Shown: positions 42,254 to 52,298 of the stretch, piece after piece
How the letters are laid out: each line of letters opens with the position of its first letter
How positions within the stretch are numbered: the stretch's first letter is position 1
Source of the DNA: an uncultured Parabacteroides sp.
GTDB taxonomy: Bacteria; Bacteroidota; Bacteroidia; Bacteroidales; Tannerellaceae
Reading direction: 5' to 3'
Assembly (NCBI GenBank): GCA_944325345.1
Contig: CALUZV010000001.1
Location: forward strand, 62,001-126,000
DNA length: 64,000 nucleotides
Notes under the pieces: model-generated
What the model saw: the letters and a program-made list of their open reading frames with translations, nothing else
What the model was told of the DNA's origin: nothing
Databases searched by the model: none
Translations under genes and position numbers: made by a program

Positions 42254-44473
42254 ATGGAAAAATTTAAGCTGGCGGGGATTTTATGCCTGCTGTTTCTCGT
42301 ATTGCCCAATCTCCGGGCGCAAATAAGCCATGGTGGCGAGCCATTGCCCCTCTCTTCTCTCCGCAGTTACGAAGAAATCCCCTTCGTCGAAATGCCGGGC
42401 TTCGACATCAAGGAGGAGTTCCGCATCGATTCCCTGACGGCCGGCGACTTGAGAAACGGTTTCCGGTTCGCCTATAAATTCCTAACAGACTTGAACCGGG
42501 GCAACTCCGGCACCTCCTTCATCCTGCCCGACGGGACGAAAGTGTGGCGCCTCGGCATCTATTCTCCCGGCGCTTTGTCGCTCAACGTGCTCTTCAGCGA
42601 GTATGAGTTACCCGAGGGGGCGCAACTTTTCCTCTACGACGCCCAGCAGCGGCATGTTTTAGGGGCTTTCACGCATCAGAATAATTCGGAACGGGAGGTT
42701 TTGCCCGTCGCTCCGGTGCAGGGAGATCGCTTGATTATCGAATATCAGGAACCTCCCAAGGCAGCTTTCCCAGGCCGGTTGACAATTGGCGAAGTGAACC
42801 ATGCATACCGTACATGGAAGGGACAAGAACCCTCCGAGGGCTATACATCGCTCGACGGCATCCCGGCTTTAGCCTGCTACGCCGATACATCGGCCCAAAT
42901 CCAGACCTGGGGACGCAGTGTTGTCCTGATGATTATCAACGGCACTACGGCTTGTACCGGAACGCTCCTGAATAATACGGCGCGCGACGGGAAACCATAC
43001 TTGCTGACGGCTTCGCATTGCTTAAACAAATCGTTTTCCATCTCCAACCCCGATTACGAGGAAATCGCCGGCAGCATCGTCTGCTTCTACAACTACAACA
43101 GCCCGCTTTGCGATCCTATCTTGCGCGGGACCGAGGAACTCAGCACCGCCTCTGCCCACAGCCGGGCTGTGTACGAGTTCACCGACATGGCGTTGCTCGA
43201 ATTGAACGAATTGCCGCCGGCCTATTACCAGCCTTACCTCGCCGGATGGGATGCGAGCGGCAAAGGTTCCGCCCCGTATGCCTGCATCCAGCATCCGCAG
43301 TACTCCACGAAGCGTATCAGCCTGTCGGAAGGGAATCTGAGCGCGTATTCTTTAGTGGACGTCATTCCTTTTTATTCTGAAGCGCACTGGTTGGTTGATG
43401 AATGGTCGATTGGCTATACCGCCGGGGGCTCATCGGGTTCTCCGCTTTTCGACAAGACCGGGAAGGTAGTCGGCGCCCTCTCCGGCGGGAAATCGTCTCT
43501 CGCTTCGCCCCGCAACGACTATTTTTATTCCTTGCAGAAGTCTTGGGACTTGCGCGAGGCGGACAATCAGCAATTAAAATGCTGGCTCGCGCCCGGCAAC
43601 TCCAAGGAGACGAGCTGCGAAGGCATGGATCCTTATGCATCTGCCCCCTGCTTCTGGCTTAGCAATGTCGGCGACTCCGGCATCAAAGATTCCATCGAGA
43701 TGACTGAAAAAAACGGCGTCCCCGTCTTTGGATATTATCCGTCTGAAGGAAAAGAATACGCCGAGGAGTATGCCGCCACCGGCACGGCCCTCCTCTACGG
43801 CGCCTACCTCGTCTCGCCGCCTTGCGACAACAGTCTGGAGGTCGAGATTACCGTTTACGCCGGCGAAGACGCCCCTTCTACCTTATTATATAAGGAGACG
43901 TTCAAGCCGACTTACCTGAATTGGTCCGACGGCTCCTTCCTCGAATCCGCCAAAAAGCTCGACCGCGCGCAAGAGCACTTCATCGCCTTCGCCTCGCCCG
44001 TTTCCGTCAGCGGCAAGTTCTACGTCGGCTATCGCGTCAAGCAAGCGGCCGAGGGGGAATACTTCGCCGCCTACAATCTGCCTCGCGGTAGGGTGAGCGG
44101 CAACACGGCCTGGGTGCGCGACGGCGGGCGATGGCTCCAAGCGAATGAATACGCGGCGATTGGCTTCAACACCGCGCTCTTCATCGACCCTGTCGTCAAT
44201 TACGAGGGGATAACTGCCAACGAATCCCTTTCCTCGCCCGAATTTGTCCGGATTGTCCAGAGCCGCGACCGTCAATGGCTCTATATCCACCCGGTTGCTG
44301 CCGACCTGGAGGGCAACGCCCGCTACCAGATTTTCTCCGCCGGCGGACAACTGGTAAAAAGCGGACGAATCGACGGCATAACCTCCGTCCCGCTCGCCGA
44401 ACTCGCGCCCGGCATCTATCTGGTCCGCGTAAATTCCAAGACGACGCAGGCAACTCGGAAAATCGTCCGCTAA
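42254..44473 (+). CDS. secreted trypsin-like serine protease with type IX sorting tail
   Basis: A 739-residue exported protein (signal MEKFKLAGILCLLFLVLPNLRAQ). An N-terminal beta-rich propeptide-like region (RNGFRFAYKFLTDLNRG...GTKVWRLGIYSPGALSLNVLFSEY) precedes a chymotrypsin-fold domain with LLTASHC (His ~255), YEFTDMALLEL (Asp ~311) and GGSSGSPLF (Ser ~394). Resembles lysyl endopeptidases of other Bacteroidetes. The C-terminus (YQIFSAGGQLVKSG, SVPLAELAPGIYLVRV, ATRKIVR) is a type A type IX sorting domain. Thus it is a likely cargo of PorU/PorV-mediated export. Confidence 0.88.
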   Translation: MEKFKLAGILCLLFLVLPNLRAQISHGGEPLPLSSLRSYEEIPFVEMPGFDIKEEFRIDSLTAGDLRNGFRFAYKFLTDLNRGNSGTSFILPDGTKVWRLGIYSPGALSLNVLFSEYELPEGAQLFLYDAQQRHVLGAFTHQNNSEREVLPVAPVQGDRLIIEYQEPPKAAFPGRLTIGEVNHAYRTWKGQEPSEGYTSLDGIPALACYADTSAQIQTWGRSVVLMIINGTTACTGTLLNNTARDGKPYLLTASHCLNKSFSISNPDYEEIAGSIVCFYNYNSPLCDPILRGTEELSTASAHSRAVYEFTDMALLELNELPPAYYQPYLAGWDASGKGSAPYACIQHPQYSTKRISLSEGNLSAYSLVDVIPFYSEAHWLVDEWSIGYTAGGSSGSPLFDKTGKVVGALSGGKSSLASPRNDYFYSLQKSWDLREADNQQLKCWLAPGNSKETSCEGMDPYASAPCFWLSNVGDSGIKDSIEMTEKNGVPVFGYYPSEGKEYAEEYAATGTALLYGAYLVSPPCDNSLEVEITVYAGEDAPSTLLYKETFKPTYLNWSDGSFLESAKKLDRAQEHFIAFASPVSVSGKFYVGYRVKQAAEGEYFAAYNLPRGRVSGNTAWVRDGGRWLQANEYAAIGFNTALFIDPVVNYEGITANESLSSPEFVRIVQSRDRQWLYIHPVAADLEGNARYQIFSAGGQLVKSGRIDGITSVPLAELAPGIYLVRVNSKTTQATRKIVR

Positions 44474-44572
44474 AAAATGGCCATCGCCTACTGAACGTAA
44501 CTTAAAAACAAAAAAAGTAGCCTAAAATAAATATTTTCGACCCTCTGAAGTAAGAGAATAAAAAAAATACTG

Positions 44573-44580
44573 TACTTTTG
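44573..44580 (+). promoter_or_regulatory. -7 box of the TPR lipoprotein gene
   Basis: TACTTTTG, 63 bases before the ATG at 44644. No good -33 element. Confidence 0.45.
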
Positions 44581-44643
44581 CCTCAAAGTTTACGGCAGAG
44601 AACATAAAAATATAGATATAACACTTTAAAACTTACAACAATT

Positions 44644-46335
44644 ATGAACAGAAAGTTTTTATTGCCTTTCCTTGTATTGGCAGCAATTCTAACTTTTTCT
44701 TCTTGCTCAAACAAATTGAAACCTTGGGCTGAAGATTATGTGAAAGCAGAGCCACAACCGATGGAAGCGATTGGCGGCAAAGTGCCTGTAACAATCAACG
44801 CAACCATCCCGGCTAAATGGTTCAACAAGAAAGCTACCGTTACCATCACTCCGGTTATCCGCTATGCAGGTGGCGAAGCTTGGGGTACATCTTATACCTA
44901 CCAGGGTGAAAAAGTGCAAGGTAACAATCAAGTTATCCCGTACAAAGAAGGTGGAAACATTACGATGAAATCATCCTTCACGTACAAGCCGGAAATGAAA
45001 AAATCCGAGCTCTATCTGACTTTCGACGCTAAGGTTAAGAACAAAGTTGTCAAACTGCCGGATCTTAAAATCGGCGAGGGCGTTATTGCTACATCAGCTT
45101 TGGCTGACGCAGCTACCGCCAACCCTGCCATCGCCGCCGACAAGTTCCAGCGCATCATCAAGGAGGCTCATGACGCAAACATCATGTTCCTCATCCAGCA
45201 GGCTAACCTCCGTTCCGAGGAGTTGAAGAAGGGCGAAATCAGCGACTGGAAAGACTTGGTAAAAAATGCTGACGAAGCTCCGAACCAGAACGTCGCTATC
45301 GAAATCCAAGCTTATGCTTCTCCCGATGGTGGTGTTGAACTCAACACCGGCCTTGCTGAAAGACGTGAAGGCAATACTTCCAAGTATCTTGCGAAAGAAT
45401 TGAAGAAGATGGAAGTTGATGCGCCCGTAGATGCCAAATATACGGCTCAGGACTGGGAAGGCTTCCAGGAACTCGTCTCTAAATCCAACTTGCAAGATAA
45501 AGACCTCGTGCTCCGCGTCCTTTCTATGTACAAAGACCCGGAACAGCGCGAAAAAGAAATCAAAAATATCTCTTCTGTTTACAGCTCGTTGGCTGAAGAA
45601 ATCTTGCCGCAGCTCCGCCGCTCTCGCTTGATCGCCAACATCGAAATCATCGGCAAGTCCGACGACGAAATCACCGCCCTCGCAAAGAGCAATCCGTCGC
45701 AGTTGAACGTCGAGGAGATCCTCTACGCCGCTACGCTGACGAACGACAACGCCGAGAAGACGCGCATCTACAACGAAGCAGCCAAATTGTACCCGAACGA
45801 CTACCGCACATGGAACAACATCGGTATGATGGCCTTCCGCGCTGGCGACTTGGCTAAGGCTGAAGAGATGTTCAACAAAGCGAACTCGATCAAGAACAAT
45901 CCGGAGGCTAACATGAACTTAGGTTTGATCGCCTTGACCAAGGGCGACCAGGCAAAGGCCCAGCAGTACTTCGGCACGGCCTCGGGCGTGGCTGAATTGA
46001 GCGAAGCGCTCGGCGTCCTCTACCTCGAACAGGGTGAATACGCCAAAGCTGCGAACTCCTTCGGCGCCGTTAAGTCCAACAACGCAGCTCTGGCTCAGCT
46101 CTTGACGAAGGATTACAACAAGGCATCGCAGACGTTGAACGCCGTTCCTAATCCCGACGCTACAACTTCCTATCTGAAGGCAATCGTAGCTGCCCGCACG
46201 AACGATTCAAACGGTGTGATCAGCAACTTGAAGGATGCTATCGCTAAGGACAGCAATATGAAGAAGGAAGCCGCTATCGATTTGGAATTCGCCAAGTATG
46301 CGACCAACAGCGACTTCGTCTCTCTGACGAAATAA
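44644..46335 (+). CDS. TPR-repeat outer envelope lipoprotein
   Basis: A 563-residue lipoprotein (signal MNRKFLLPFLVLAAILTFSSC, cysteine at residue ~21). The region to ~170 is beta-rich (VPVTINATIPAKWFNKKATVTITPVIRYAG). A middle segment (IEIQAYASPDGGVELNTGLAERREGNTSKYLAKELKK) resembles an OmpA-type peptidoglycan-binding fold. The C-terminal ~230 residues carry TPR repeats (IYNEAAKLYPNDYRTWNNIGMMAFRAGDLAKAEEMFNKANSI, ALGVLYLEQGEYAKAANSFGAV). Such proteins are abundant envelope lipoproteins in Bacteroidales; the specific role is not known. A strong terminator follows at 46387-46422. Confidence 0.82.
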   Translation: MNRKFLLPFLVLAAILTFSSCSNKLKPWAEDYVKAEPQPMEAIGGKVPVTINATIPAKWFNKKATVTITPVIRYAGGEAWGTSYTYQGEKVQGNNQVIPYKEGGNITMKSSFTYKPEMKKSELYLTFDAKVKNKVVKLPDLKIGEGVIATSALADAATANPAIAADKFQRIIKEAHDANIMFLIQQANLRSEELKKGEISDWKDLVKNADEAPNQNVAIEIQAYASPDGGVELNTGLAERREGNTSKYLAKELKKMEVDAPVDAKYTAQDWEGFQELVSKSNLQDKDLVLRVLSMYKDPEQREKEIKNISSVYSSLAEEILPQLRRSRLIANIEIIGKSDDEITALAKSNPSQLNVEEILYAATLTNDNAEKTRIYNEAAKLYPNDYRTWNNIGMMAFRAGDLAKAEEMFNKANSIKNNPEANMNLGLIALTKGDQAKAQQYFGTASGVAELSEALGVLYLEQGEYAKAANSFGAVKSNNAALAQLLTKDYNKASQTLNAVPNPDATTSYLKAIVAARTNDSNGVISNLKDAIAKDSNMKKEAAIDLEFAKYATNSDFVSLTK

Positions 46336-46386
46336 AGAAAATTGAATTGTATGTTCCCATAGTTAGATTGTGAATTAAATTTACGT

Positions 46387-46422
46387 AGGAGGGGATACTG
46401 AGAAGTATCCTCTCTTTTTTTT
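46387..46422 (+). terminator. intrinsic terminator of the TPR lipoprotein gene
   Basis: An 11-bp stem (GAGGGGATACT / AGTATCCTCTC, one G-U) with a GAGA loop and eight T residues after it, 52 bp past the stop codon. Confidence 0.88.
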
Positions 46423-46534
46423 GTTCTTTCTGCCACAAAAATACCCCTTCTGATAAAAAGAAAGCCCGAGACTTGACGATTCTCCAAAAAATGTGTACCT
46501 TGCGCCCGTGTCGGAAGACAAATAGCCCCTACGA

Positions 46535-46780
46535 CCTGCAAAAGGCTTTTGTCGAGCAACAAAAGCCCTACGTAAATTGCAAGGTGCCTTTGTCGGGCAA
46601 CAAAAGGATTTTTTCGGATTGCAAGGCCATTTTGTCGGCCAACAAATGCCCTACGCAAATTGCAAGAGGCCTTTGTCGAGCAACAAAAGCCCTACGCAAA
46701 TTGCATAAGCCTTTTGTCGGGCTACAGACGTTCTCTGCAAGCTGCACGGAAGCCTTGTCGGGCTACAAAAGCTCCCTGCA
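46535..46780 (+). repeat. 41-bp tandem array C
   Basis: GTCG occurs at 46551, 46592, 46634, 46675, 46716 and 46757: steps 41, 42, 41, 41, 41. Each unit combines TTTGTCG and CCCTACGCAAATTGCAA. GGCTTTTGT-cgagca-ACAAAAGCC (46544-46567) is a perfect 9-bp inverted repeat, and GCAAATTGC is self-complementary. It stands directly upstream of the DUF6261 gene. Confidence 0.86.
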
Positions 46781-46862
46781 AAGCGCACGGACCGCTCCGG
46801 ATTCTGACAAGAACACAAATTTCAAACAAGAAATAAGTTTAACGTATAAAATAAAGAATATT

Positions 46863-47792
46863 ATGGAACTAATAGAAGACATTGGATTGACGAGACTCAG
46901 TAATTCACTCTACATGCAGTTTATGGACGATGTGGACGAGGCCATCCGGGACACGACACCCGAAGTGCTGAAAATCAAAAACCTGTACGGCGATTTTTCA
47001 GCCTTGCTGGAGAAGCTGGACGAATCCTACCAACTGCAGAAGAGAAATAACATAACGGCGACGCTCGACGAAAAAGACAAGATCCGCAAGGACCGCCTCC
47101 GCTGCTTCCTCCTCCACGTCGAGGCCGACCAGTACAACGAAGACCCGACGAAGCGCGAAAGCTCGCGCGTGATTACGAACCGCATGGACAGCTACGGCAA
47201 CATCTTGAGAGCCAGCCGCCGCAACGTAACCGCCAAGATGAAGGACGCAGGACAGGCACTGCAGGCCGAGCCGCTGGCGGAGGAGGTCGAGAACATCGGG
47301 CAGACCGACAACGTCGCCGCGTTCATCGCCGCAAACGAGGCGTACCACACGCTTTCGCTCGAGCGGACTGAGGAGCGCAAGCAGTTGGTCATCAAGGCGA
47401 TGTTGTCTAACCGCAACGAGATGGACGACGTCTATCGCAAGATTGTCTCGGTCGTAAATTCACAAGTTACACTCAACGCCCTGATGGACGAGGACACGGG
47501 CTCGGGGAGCGAGCCGGGATTGCCCGAGGTTCAGGCCGAAGGGACGGATAATCCGCTCGTGGAATTTGTCAAAACCATAAACGCCCTCATCAAGGAGACC
47601 CGCGAGGAGGCCGAACGGACGGGCTCGACGGACGAGACGCCGACGGAACCGACCGAGGAGCCCGACGGCGAGGAAAAGCCGACCGACGAACCTACAGAAA
47701 CTCCGGACGAGGAACAGCCGACGGAGGAACCGGAAGAGAATCCGGACGAGGAACAGCCGACGGAACCGGACGATAGGCCGGTCGTCCAATAA
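46863..47792 (+). CDS. DUF6261 family protein with acidic Pro/Thr/Glu-rich tail
   Basis: A 309-residue protein starting at ATG 46863. Residues ~1-230 are helical and match the DUF6261 family, as the protein at 9236-10003 does (ITATLDEKDKIRKDRLRCFLLHVEADQYNEDPTKRESSRVI, MLSNRNEMDDVYRKIVSVVNSQVTLNALMDED). Residues ~255-309 are a low-complexity acidic repeat with motifs TEEPDGEEKPTDEPTETP and EEQPTEEPEENPDEEQPTE. The gene lies just downstream of a 41-bp array and probably heads a unit with the lipoprotein gene that follows 38 bp later. Function is not known. Confidence 0.72.
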   Translation: MELIEDIGLTRLSNSLYMQFMDDVDEAIRDTTPEVLKIKNLYGDFSALLEKLDESYQLQKRNNITATLDEKDKIRKDRLRCFLLHVEADQYNEDPTKRESSRVITNRMDSYGNILRASRRNVTAKMKDAGQALQAEPLAEEVENIGQTDNVAAFIAANEAYHTLSLERTEERKQLVIKAMLSNRNEMDDVYRKIVSVVNSQVTLNALMDEDTGSGSEPGLPEVQAEGTDNPLVEFVKTINALIKETREEAERTGSTDETPTEPTEEPDGEEKPTDEPTETPDEEQPTEEPEENPDEEQPTEPDDRPVVQ

Positions 47793-47830
47793 GATGAACT
47801 TTTGCATTACTACGTTAATATTTTTGTGAT

Positions 47831-48628
47831 ATGAATTTTAAGAAATTTTTAGGCGCGGCGGGTGTTTCGCTGATGCTGATTGGCGCGGGCGCGTGCGGCG
47901 ACGATTATGTGCCGATGCAATTGGTATCGCCGACGGACATGAGCGTCATGTTCACGGCGGAGAAGAATACGCTGACGTTATATCCTTACAGCGAGGGAGT
48001 TTCGCTGAAAATTCTTGGCGGGGAAGGGCGGTTCGTCATCGACAATTCGGACGATAAGGTCGTTTCCTATCAATACGACGGCGAGACGCTCCGGTTGATG
48101 CCCGAAGGCGTCGGGTCGGCGGTGATTACGATAACGGACCGCGCCGGGGGCGTGTTCGAACTGACAGTCAATGTAAATTATGTAACAGCGACTTACGATG
48201 TGGTTTCACAATCGGCCGTGATTACGGGCGAGGACATGACGCAGGGCGAAATGGCGAAACTGACGGCGGAAATTATCTCGGATATGGGCGTCGCGATAGG
48301 CGGGCGCTACGAATTTATGTTCCACAACGAAGCGTGCACGGAAGGTATTGCGACAATTTATCCGACTGACAGCCAGAGCGGTGTCCGCTACGGAAATTTT
48401 GCTCAAAAGAACCTCTTTACGCCCGACGGGCAGGAATATTTGGCGACGACGCTGAACATCGGGAGCGAGACGTACGAATTTTCGATGATGAAGAACGACG
48501 CGGGCGAAGTTACCGAGTTAAGACGCGATGTTACAGCGAGATACAAGGCATCGTACCCGGCATTGGAGTCGGCGTACGCGGTGCAAGGCGTCGAGCTTGA
48601 GACGGAGCCTTGCAATCTGCCGGAATAA
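47831..48628 (+). CDS. lipoprotein of unknown function
   Basis: A 265-residue predicted lipoprotein (MNFKKFLGAAGVSLMLIGAGAC, lipobox GAGAC). The mature N-terminal half is Ig-like (FTAEKNTLTLYPYSEGVSLKILGGEGRFVIDNSDDKVVSYQYDG, TITDRAGGVFELTVNVNYV), the C-terminal half mixed. No known family recognised beyond this. It ends before a hairpin (48655-48688) facing the convergent typA gene. Confidence 0.7.
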   Translation: MNFKKFLGAAGVSLMLIGAGACGDDYVPMQLVSPTDMSVMFTAEKNTLTLYPYSEGVSLKILGGEGRFVIDNSDDKVVSYQYDGETLRLMPEGVGSAVITITDRAGGVFELTVNVNYVTATYDVVSQSAVITGEDMTQGEMAKLTAEIISDMGVAIGGRYEFMFHNEACTEGIATIYPTDSQSGVRYGNFAQKNLFTPDGQEYLATTLNIGSETYEFSMMKNDAGEVTELRRDVTARYKASYPALESAYAVQGVELETEPCNLPE

Positions 48629-48654
48629 AAAAGTTGGGAAGGGACAGAAAGATG

Positions 48655-48688
48655 AAGGGGAGCGCGATTCACATCGGGCTCCCCTTCT
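48655..48688 (+). terminator. hairpin between convergent genes
   Basis: AAGGGGAGC (48655-48663) pairs perfectly with GCTCCCCTT (48678-48686). No long T-tract follows; it may serve both the lipoprotein and typA transcripts. Confidence 0.55.
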
Positions 48689-48728
48689 ACATTATTAATA
48701 TGACATTTTGGAAAAAATAGTGTATGTA

Positions 48729-50528
48729 CTATTGTTTGTTTGCGCGTTTACGCTCAGTTTCGTCTAAGATTATTTTTCTCATACGCATGTAGTTAGGAGT
48801 GATTTCGACGTACTCGTCGGCCTTGATGTACTCCAGCGCGTCTTCGAGGCTGAACACGACGGGCGGGGCGAGCGAGACTTTCTCGTCGGAGCCGGAGGCA
48901 CGCATGTTGGTGAGCTTTTTAGACTTGGTTACGTTTACAACGAGGTCGTTATCCTTGGTATGTTCGCCGACGACCTGTCCGGCATAGACTTCCTCGCCGG
49001 GCGAGATGAAGAACCGGCCACGCGACTGCAGATTGTTGAGCGCGTAGGCGAAGGCGCTGCCCGTTTCCATGGCGATGATGGAGCCGTTCGTGCGTCGCTC
49101 GATTTCACCCTTCCACGGTTGGTATTCGAGAAAACGATGGGCCATAATGGCTTCCCCGGCTGAGGCGGTGAGGACGGCGTTGTTCAGGCCGATGATGCCG
49201 CGCGAGGGGATGGTGAATTCGAGGTGCATGCGGTCGTTTTTGCTCTCCATCATGGTCATTTCGCCCTTCCGACGGGTAACCATGTCGATGATACGGCTTG
49301 CGCACTCCTCGGGGAGGTTGACGGTGAGCTGTTCGACGGGCTCGCATTTGACACCGTCTATTTCTTTGATAATCACTTGGGGTTGTCCGACCTGCAATTC
49401 GTATCCCTCGCGTCGCATGGTCTCGATGAGGACCGACAAATGGAGGACGCCGCGGCCATAGACGAGCCAGGAGTCGGCCGAATCCGTCGGGACGACGCGG
49501 AGGGCGAGGTTTTTGTCCAACTCGCGGATCAAGCGGTCGTGGATATGGCGCGAGGTAACGTACTTGCCGTCCTTGCCGAAGAAGGGGGAGTTATTGATGG
49601 TGAACAACATGGACATGGTAGGCTCGTCGATGGCGATGGTGGGCAAAGGTTCGGGAGTCTCGATGTCCGCGATAGTCTCGCCGATCTCAAAACCCTCGAT
49701 GCCGATGAGGGCGCAGATGTCGCCGGACTTCACGGAGGCTACCTCGGTGCGGCCGAGGCCCTCGAAGACATCCAGTTCCTTGATGCGGGAGCGAACCATC
49801 GAACCGTCGCGCTTGCAGAGCATGACGTCCTGCCCCTCGCGCAATTCGCCGCGATGCACACGGCCGACGGCGATGCGGCCGACGTATTTGGAGTAGTCCA
49901 AGGAAGTGATGAGCATTTGCGCGGGGCCCTCGAGCGTCTCAGGTTCAGGGATGTATTGGATGATAGCGTCGAGTAGGGCGGTGATGTCGTCGCACGGCTG
50001 GCGCCAGTCTGTTGACATCCAACCTTGCTTTGCCGAGCCGTAGATGGTGGGGAAGTCGAGCTGCTCTTCCGTCGCGTCGAGGCTAAACATGAGGTCGAAG
50101 ACCATTTCTTGGACCTCTTCGGGGCGACAATTGGGTTTGTCCACCTTATTAATCACGACGATAGGTTTGAGACCGATTTGGATGGCCTTCTGGAGGACGA
50201 AACGCGTCTGCGGCATAGGTCCTTCGAAGGCATCGACCAATAAGAGGCAGCCATCGGCCATGTTGAGGACGCGCTCGACCTCGCCGCCGAAGTCGGCATG
50301 GCCCGGAGTGTCGATGATATTAATCTTATAACCTTTGTAATTGATTGATACGTTTTTGGCAAGGATGGTGATTCCTCTTTCGCGTTCCAGATCGTTACTA
50401 TCGAGGAATTGGTCGGGCTCAGCCTGCCCTTCACGGAAAAGTTTGCCTGCCAATAACATTTTATCCACGAGCGTCGTCTTGCCGTGGTCCACGTGCGCAA
50501 TAATTGCGATGTTTCTAATCTTTTGCAT
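48729..50528 (-). CDS. typA: translational GTPase TypA/BipA
   Basis: A 599-residue ribosome-binding GTPase. The G1 motif [12 protein letters not shown]2 RERGITI, G3 DTPGHADF and G4 NKVDKPN are all present near the N-terminus, followed by domain II, the EF-G-like domain III/V segments and the BipA C-terminal segment ([22 protein letters not shown]). It affects ribosome assembly and stress adaptation. Normal length. Confidence 0.96.
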   Translation of the reverse strand: MQKIRNIAIIAHVDHGKTTLVDKMLLAGKLFREGQAEPDQFLDSNDLERERGITILAKNVSINYKGYKINIIDTPGHADFGGEVERVLNMADGCLLLVDAFEGPMPQTRFVLQKAIQIGLKPIVVINKVDKPNCRPEEVQEMVFDLMFSLDATEEQLDFPTIYGSAKQGWMSTDWRQPCDDITALLDAIIQYIPEPETLEGPAQMLITSLDYSKYVGRIAVGRVHRGELREGQDVMLCKRDGSMVRSRIKELDVFEGLGRTEVASVKSGDICALIGIEGFEIGETIADIETPEPLPTIAIDEPTMSMLFTINNSPFFGKDGKYVTSRHIHDRLIRELDKNLALRVVPTDSADSWLVYGRGVLHLSVLIETMRREGYELQVGQPQVIIKEIDGVKCEPVEQLTVNLPEECASRIIDMVTRRKGEMTMMESKNDRMHLEFTIPSRGIIGLNNAVLTASAGEAIMAHRFLEYQPWKGEIERRTNGSIIAMETGSAFAYALNNLQSRGRFFISPGEEVYAGQVVGEHTKDNDLVVNVTKSKKLTNMRASGSDEKVSLAPPVVFSLEDALEYIKADEYVEITPNYMRMRKIILDETERKRANKQ

Positions 50529-50597
50529 TGAAAACTAATTTTCTGGGCGCAAAATTACGCTTTTTTGCCGGATTATGAAAAAGACGCCAAGATTTAT

Positions 50598-50628
50598 TTT
50601 GTTTGTCTGAAAGGAATTACTACCTTTG
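50598..50628 (+). promoter_or_regulatory. promoter of rpsO
   Basis: TTTG (50598-50601), 19-bp spacer, TACCTTTG (50621-50628); 49 bases before the rpsO ATG. Confidence 0.65.
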
Positions 50629-50677
50629 CAGCCGCTTAGATAATATGGTATTTAATTTATTAAAGTAGAAAAGAATT

Positions 50678-50947
50678 ATGTATTTGGATTCAGCAAAGAA
50701 AAAAGAGATCTTTGAGAAGTATGGCAAATCGGCAACGAACACAGGTTCTCCGGAAAGCCAAATCGCGTTGTTCACATACCGCATCGCTCACTTGACTGAG
50801 CACTTGAAGGCTAACCACAAGGACCACGCTACAGAGCGCTCGCTGAGAATGCTCGTTGGTAAGCGTCGCCGCCTGTTGGACTACCTCATCAAGGTGGACA
50901 TCGAACGTTACCGCGCCATCATCAAAGAATTAGGCATCAGAAAATAA
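50678..50947 (+). CDS. rpsO: 30S ribosomal protein S15
   Basis: An 89-residue protein with all hallmark residues of S15: FEKYGKSATNTGSPESQIALFTYRIAHLTEHLKANHKDHATERSLRMLVGKRRRLLDYL. It binds 16S rRNA early in 30S assembly. It stands alone with its own promoter and a strong terminator. Confidence 0.97.
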   Translation: MYLDSAKKKEIFEKYGKSATNTGSPESQIALFTYRIAHLTEHLKANHKDHATERSLRMLVGKRRRLLDYLIKVDIERYRAIIKELGIRK

Positions 50948-50962
50948 GAAGGTATTTTTCGG

Positions 50963-50992
50963 AAAGGGCATCGACAACGATGCCCTTTTTTT
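50963..50992 (+). terminator. intrinsic terminator of rpsO
   Basis: A perfect 11-bp stem (AAAGGGCATCG / CGATGCCCTTT) with an ACAA loop and a T-tract, 15 bp past the stop. Confidence 0.92.
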
Positions 50993-51011
50993 GTATCCAT
51001 CCGGCCGAGGC

Positions 51012-52214
51012 TCAGAGCATATTCAGAATCATCCGGTTCGTCTGGTCGATTTCCGCCGCGTTGAGGGAAGTGAGATATATCTGGGTCGTCTGCTCCGAAT
51101 CGTGCCCCATGCTCTCGCTGATGATTGCCAAGGGGACATGGAGGCTTTTGGCCAGGCTCGCCCAGCTGTGGCGGGCACAATACATGGTCAGCGAGACCTC
51201 GAGCCCGAGGATATTCCCCAGTTTCGTCAGCTTCCGGTTCACCATCCGCCCCATGCTTTTGTATTGCCGCCATTCGTTCCCTTCGTAGCGGATGATGGGC
51301 AAAAGATACGGGCTATCTTTCCGGACATACTTACTGACAATCTGCTGCATACACGGTTCCCAGTTGACGCGGAGCCGTTGCCCTGTCTTGCGCCGCGCAT
51401 AAGAGAGGACGCCATCCTTCAAATCGCTCTTTTTCAGAAAAGCCATATCAATGAACGACATCCCGCGTGTGTAAAAGCTGAAAAGGAAGAGGTCGCGCGC
51501 CAAGGCCATCCGCACGTCGCTCCTTGCCCTAAAACACTTGATGTCGCGCAGTCCCTGGAGGGAAATGGCACGCTTCACCGTCCGCCCTATGCCCGTATAA
51601 ACTCGCCTGAAGGGATATTGCTGCTCGACGAGCTGCCGCTCGACCAAACGGTTATAGATGGCGCGGAGGTTCCGCATATAAAACGATATCGAATTGAGCA
51701 TGACCCCCGTCTCGCGGAGATAATCCTCATATTCCTCTATCAATTCCGCATCGACATCCGAGAGCATCACATCTTTCCCCATCCGGAAATGATAGAAACT
51801 CCGATAGGCCGACTCGTAGGCCAGTCCCAACCCGGTCTTCCCCTGCCGACGCACATCATTGACAGCCCAAGTCAGCCCGTTGAACCACGTATTGCCCATA
51901 ACCGGCGTACGGAACATTTCGACAACGCCATCCACCGAACAATCTATCGCCCGCTTCTCTATCCTTTTGACAATATGGCGGAAACGGTGCATCTCGACAA
52001 AAAGGCACGCCTGCAGCCGGCGCAAATACACCCAGCGTTTGGATTCCGACTCGGGAAGGATTACGGCAGCAGCCTTGGCATCCCACTCCTCCGGATAGAG
52101 CCTGTAACCAGAGGCAAGGCGGCGCACTTCCCGCTTGTGGATGATTTGATAACACAACATCCCCTCCCGACCTTCGATGGAGGATTGACGCAATTTAATA
52201 CTGATTGTAGTCAT
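51012..52214 (-). CDS. tyrosine-type site-specific recombinase (integrase/invertase)
   Basis: A 400-residue recombinase starting at ATG 52214 (MTTISIKLRQSSIEGREG). An N-terminal arm-binding domain is followed by a SAM-like core-binding domain (ELIEEYEDYLRETGVMLNSISFYMRNLRAIYNRLV) and the catalytic domain: the first catalytic arginine in LFSFYTRGMSFID, the YCARHSW segment (Y in place of the first histidine of the HxxR box, with the catalytic arginine), and SMGHDSEQTTQIYLTSL with the histidine and nucleophilic tyrosine. It resembles the Bacteroides family that includes DNA invertases and conjugative-element integrases. No other mobile-element gene is near. It is flanked by a 41-bp palindromic array at its 5' side. 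Confidence 0.9.
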   Translation of the reverse strand: MTTISIKLRQSSIEGREGMLCYQIIHKREVRRLASGYRLYPEEWDAKAAAVILPESESKRWVYLRRLQACLFVEMHRFRHIVKRIEKRAIDCSVDGVVEMFRTPVMGNTWFNGLTWAVNDVRRQGKTGLGLAYESAYRSFYHFRMGKDVMLSDVDAELIEEYEDYLRETGVMLNSISFYMRNLRAIYNRLVERQLVEQQYPFRRVYTGIGRTVKRAISLQGLRDIKCFRARSDVRMALARDLFLFSFYTRGMSFIDMAFLKKSDLKDGVLSYARRKTGQRLRVNWEPCMQQIVSKYVRKDSPYLLPIIRYEGNEWRQYKSMGRMVNRKLTKLGNILGLEVSLTMYCARHSWASLAKSLHVPLAIISESMGHDSEQTTQIYLTSLNAAEIDQTNRMILNML

Positions 52215-52298
52215 AACAAAAAAAATGATTAATAGGTTAATATTGAAAATCGAAGGCCGAAAATAATTTTTTGTAACCCGGGACGCTCGTCTTGAGCT

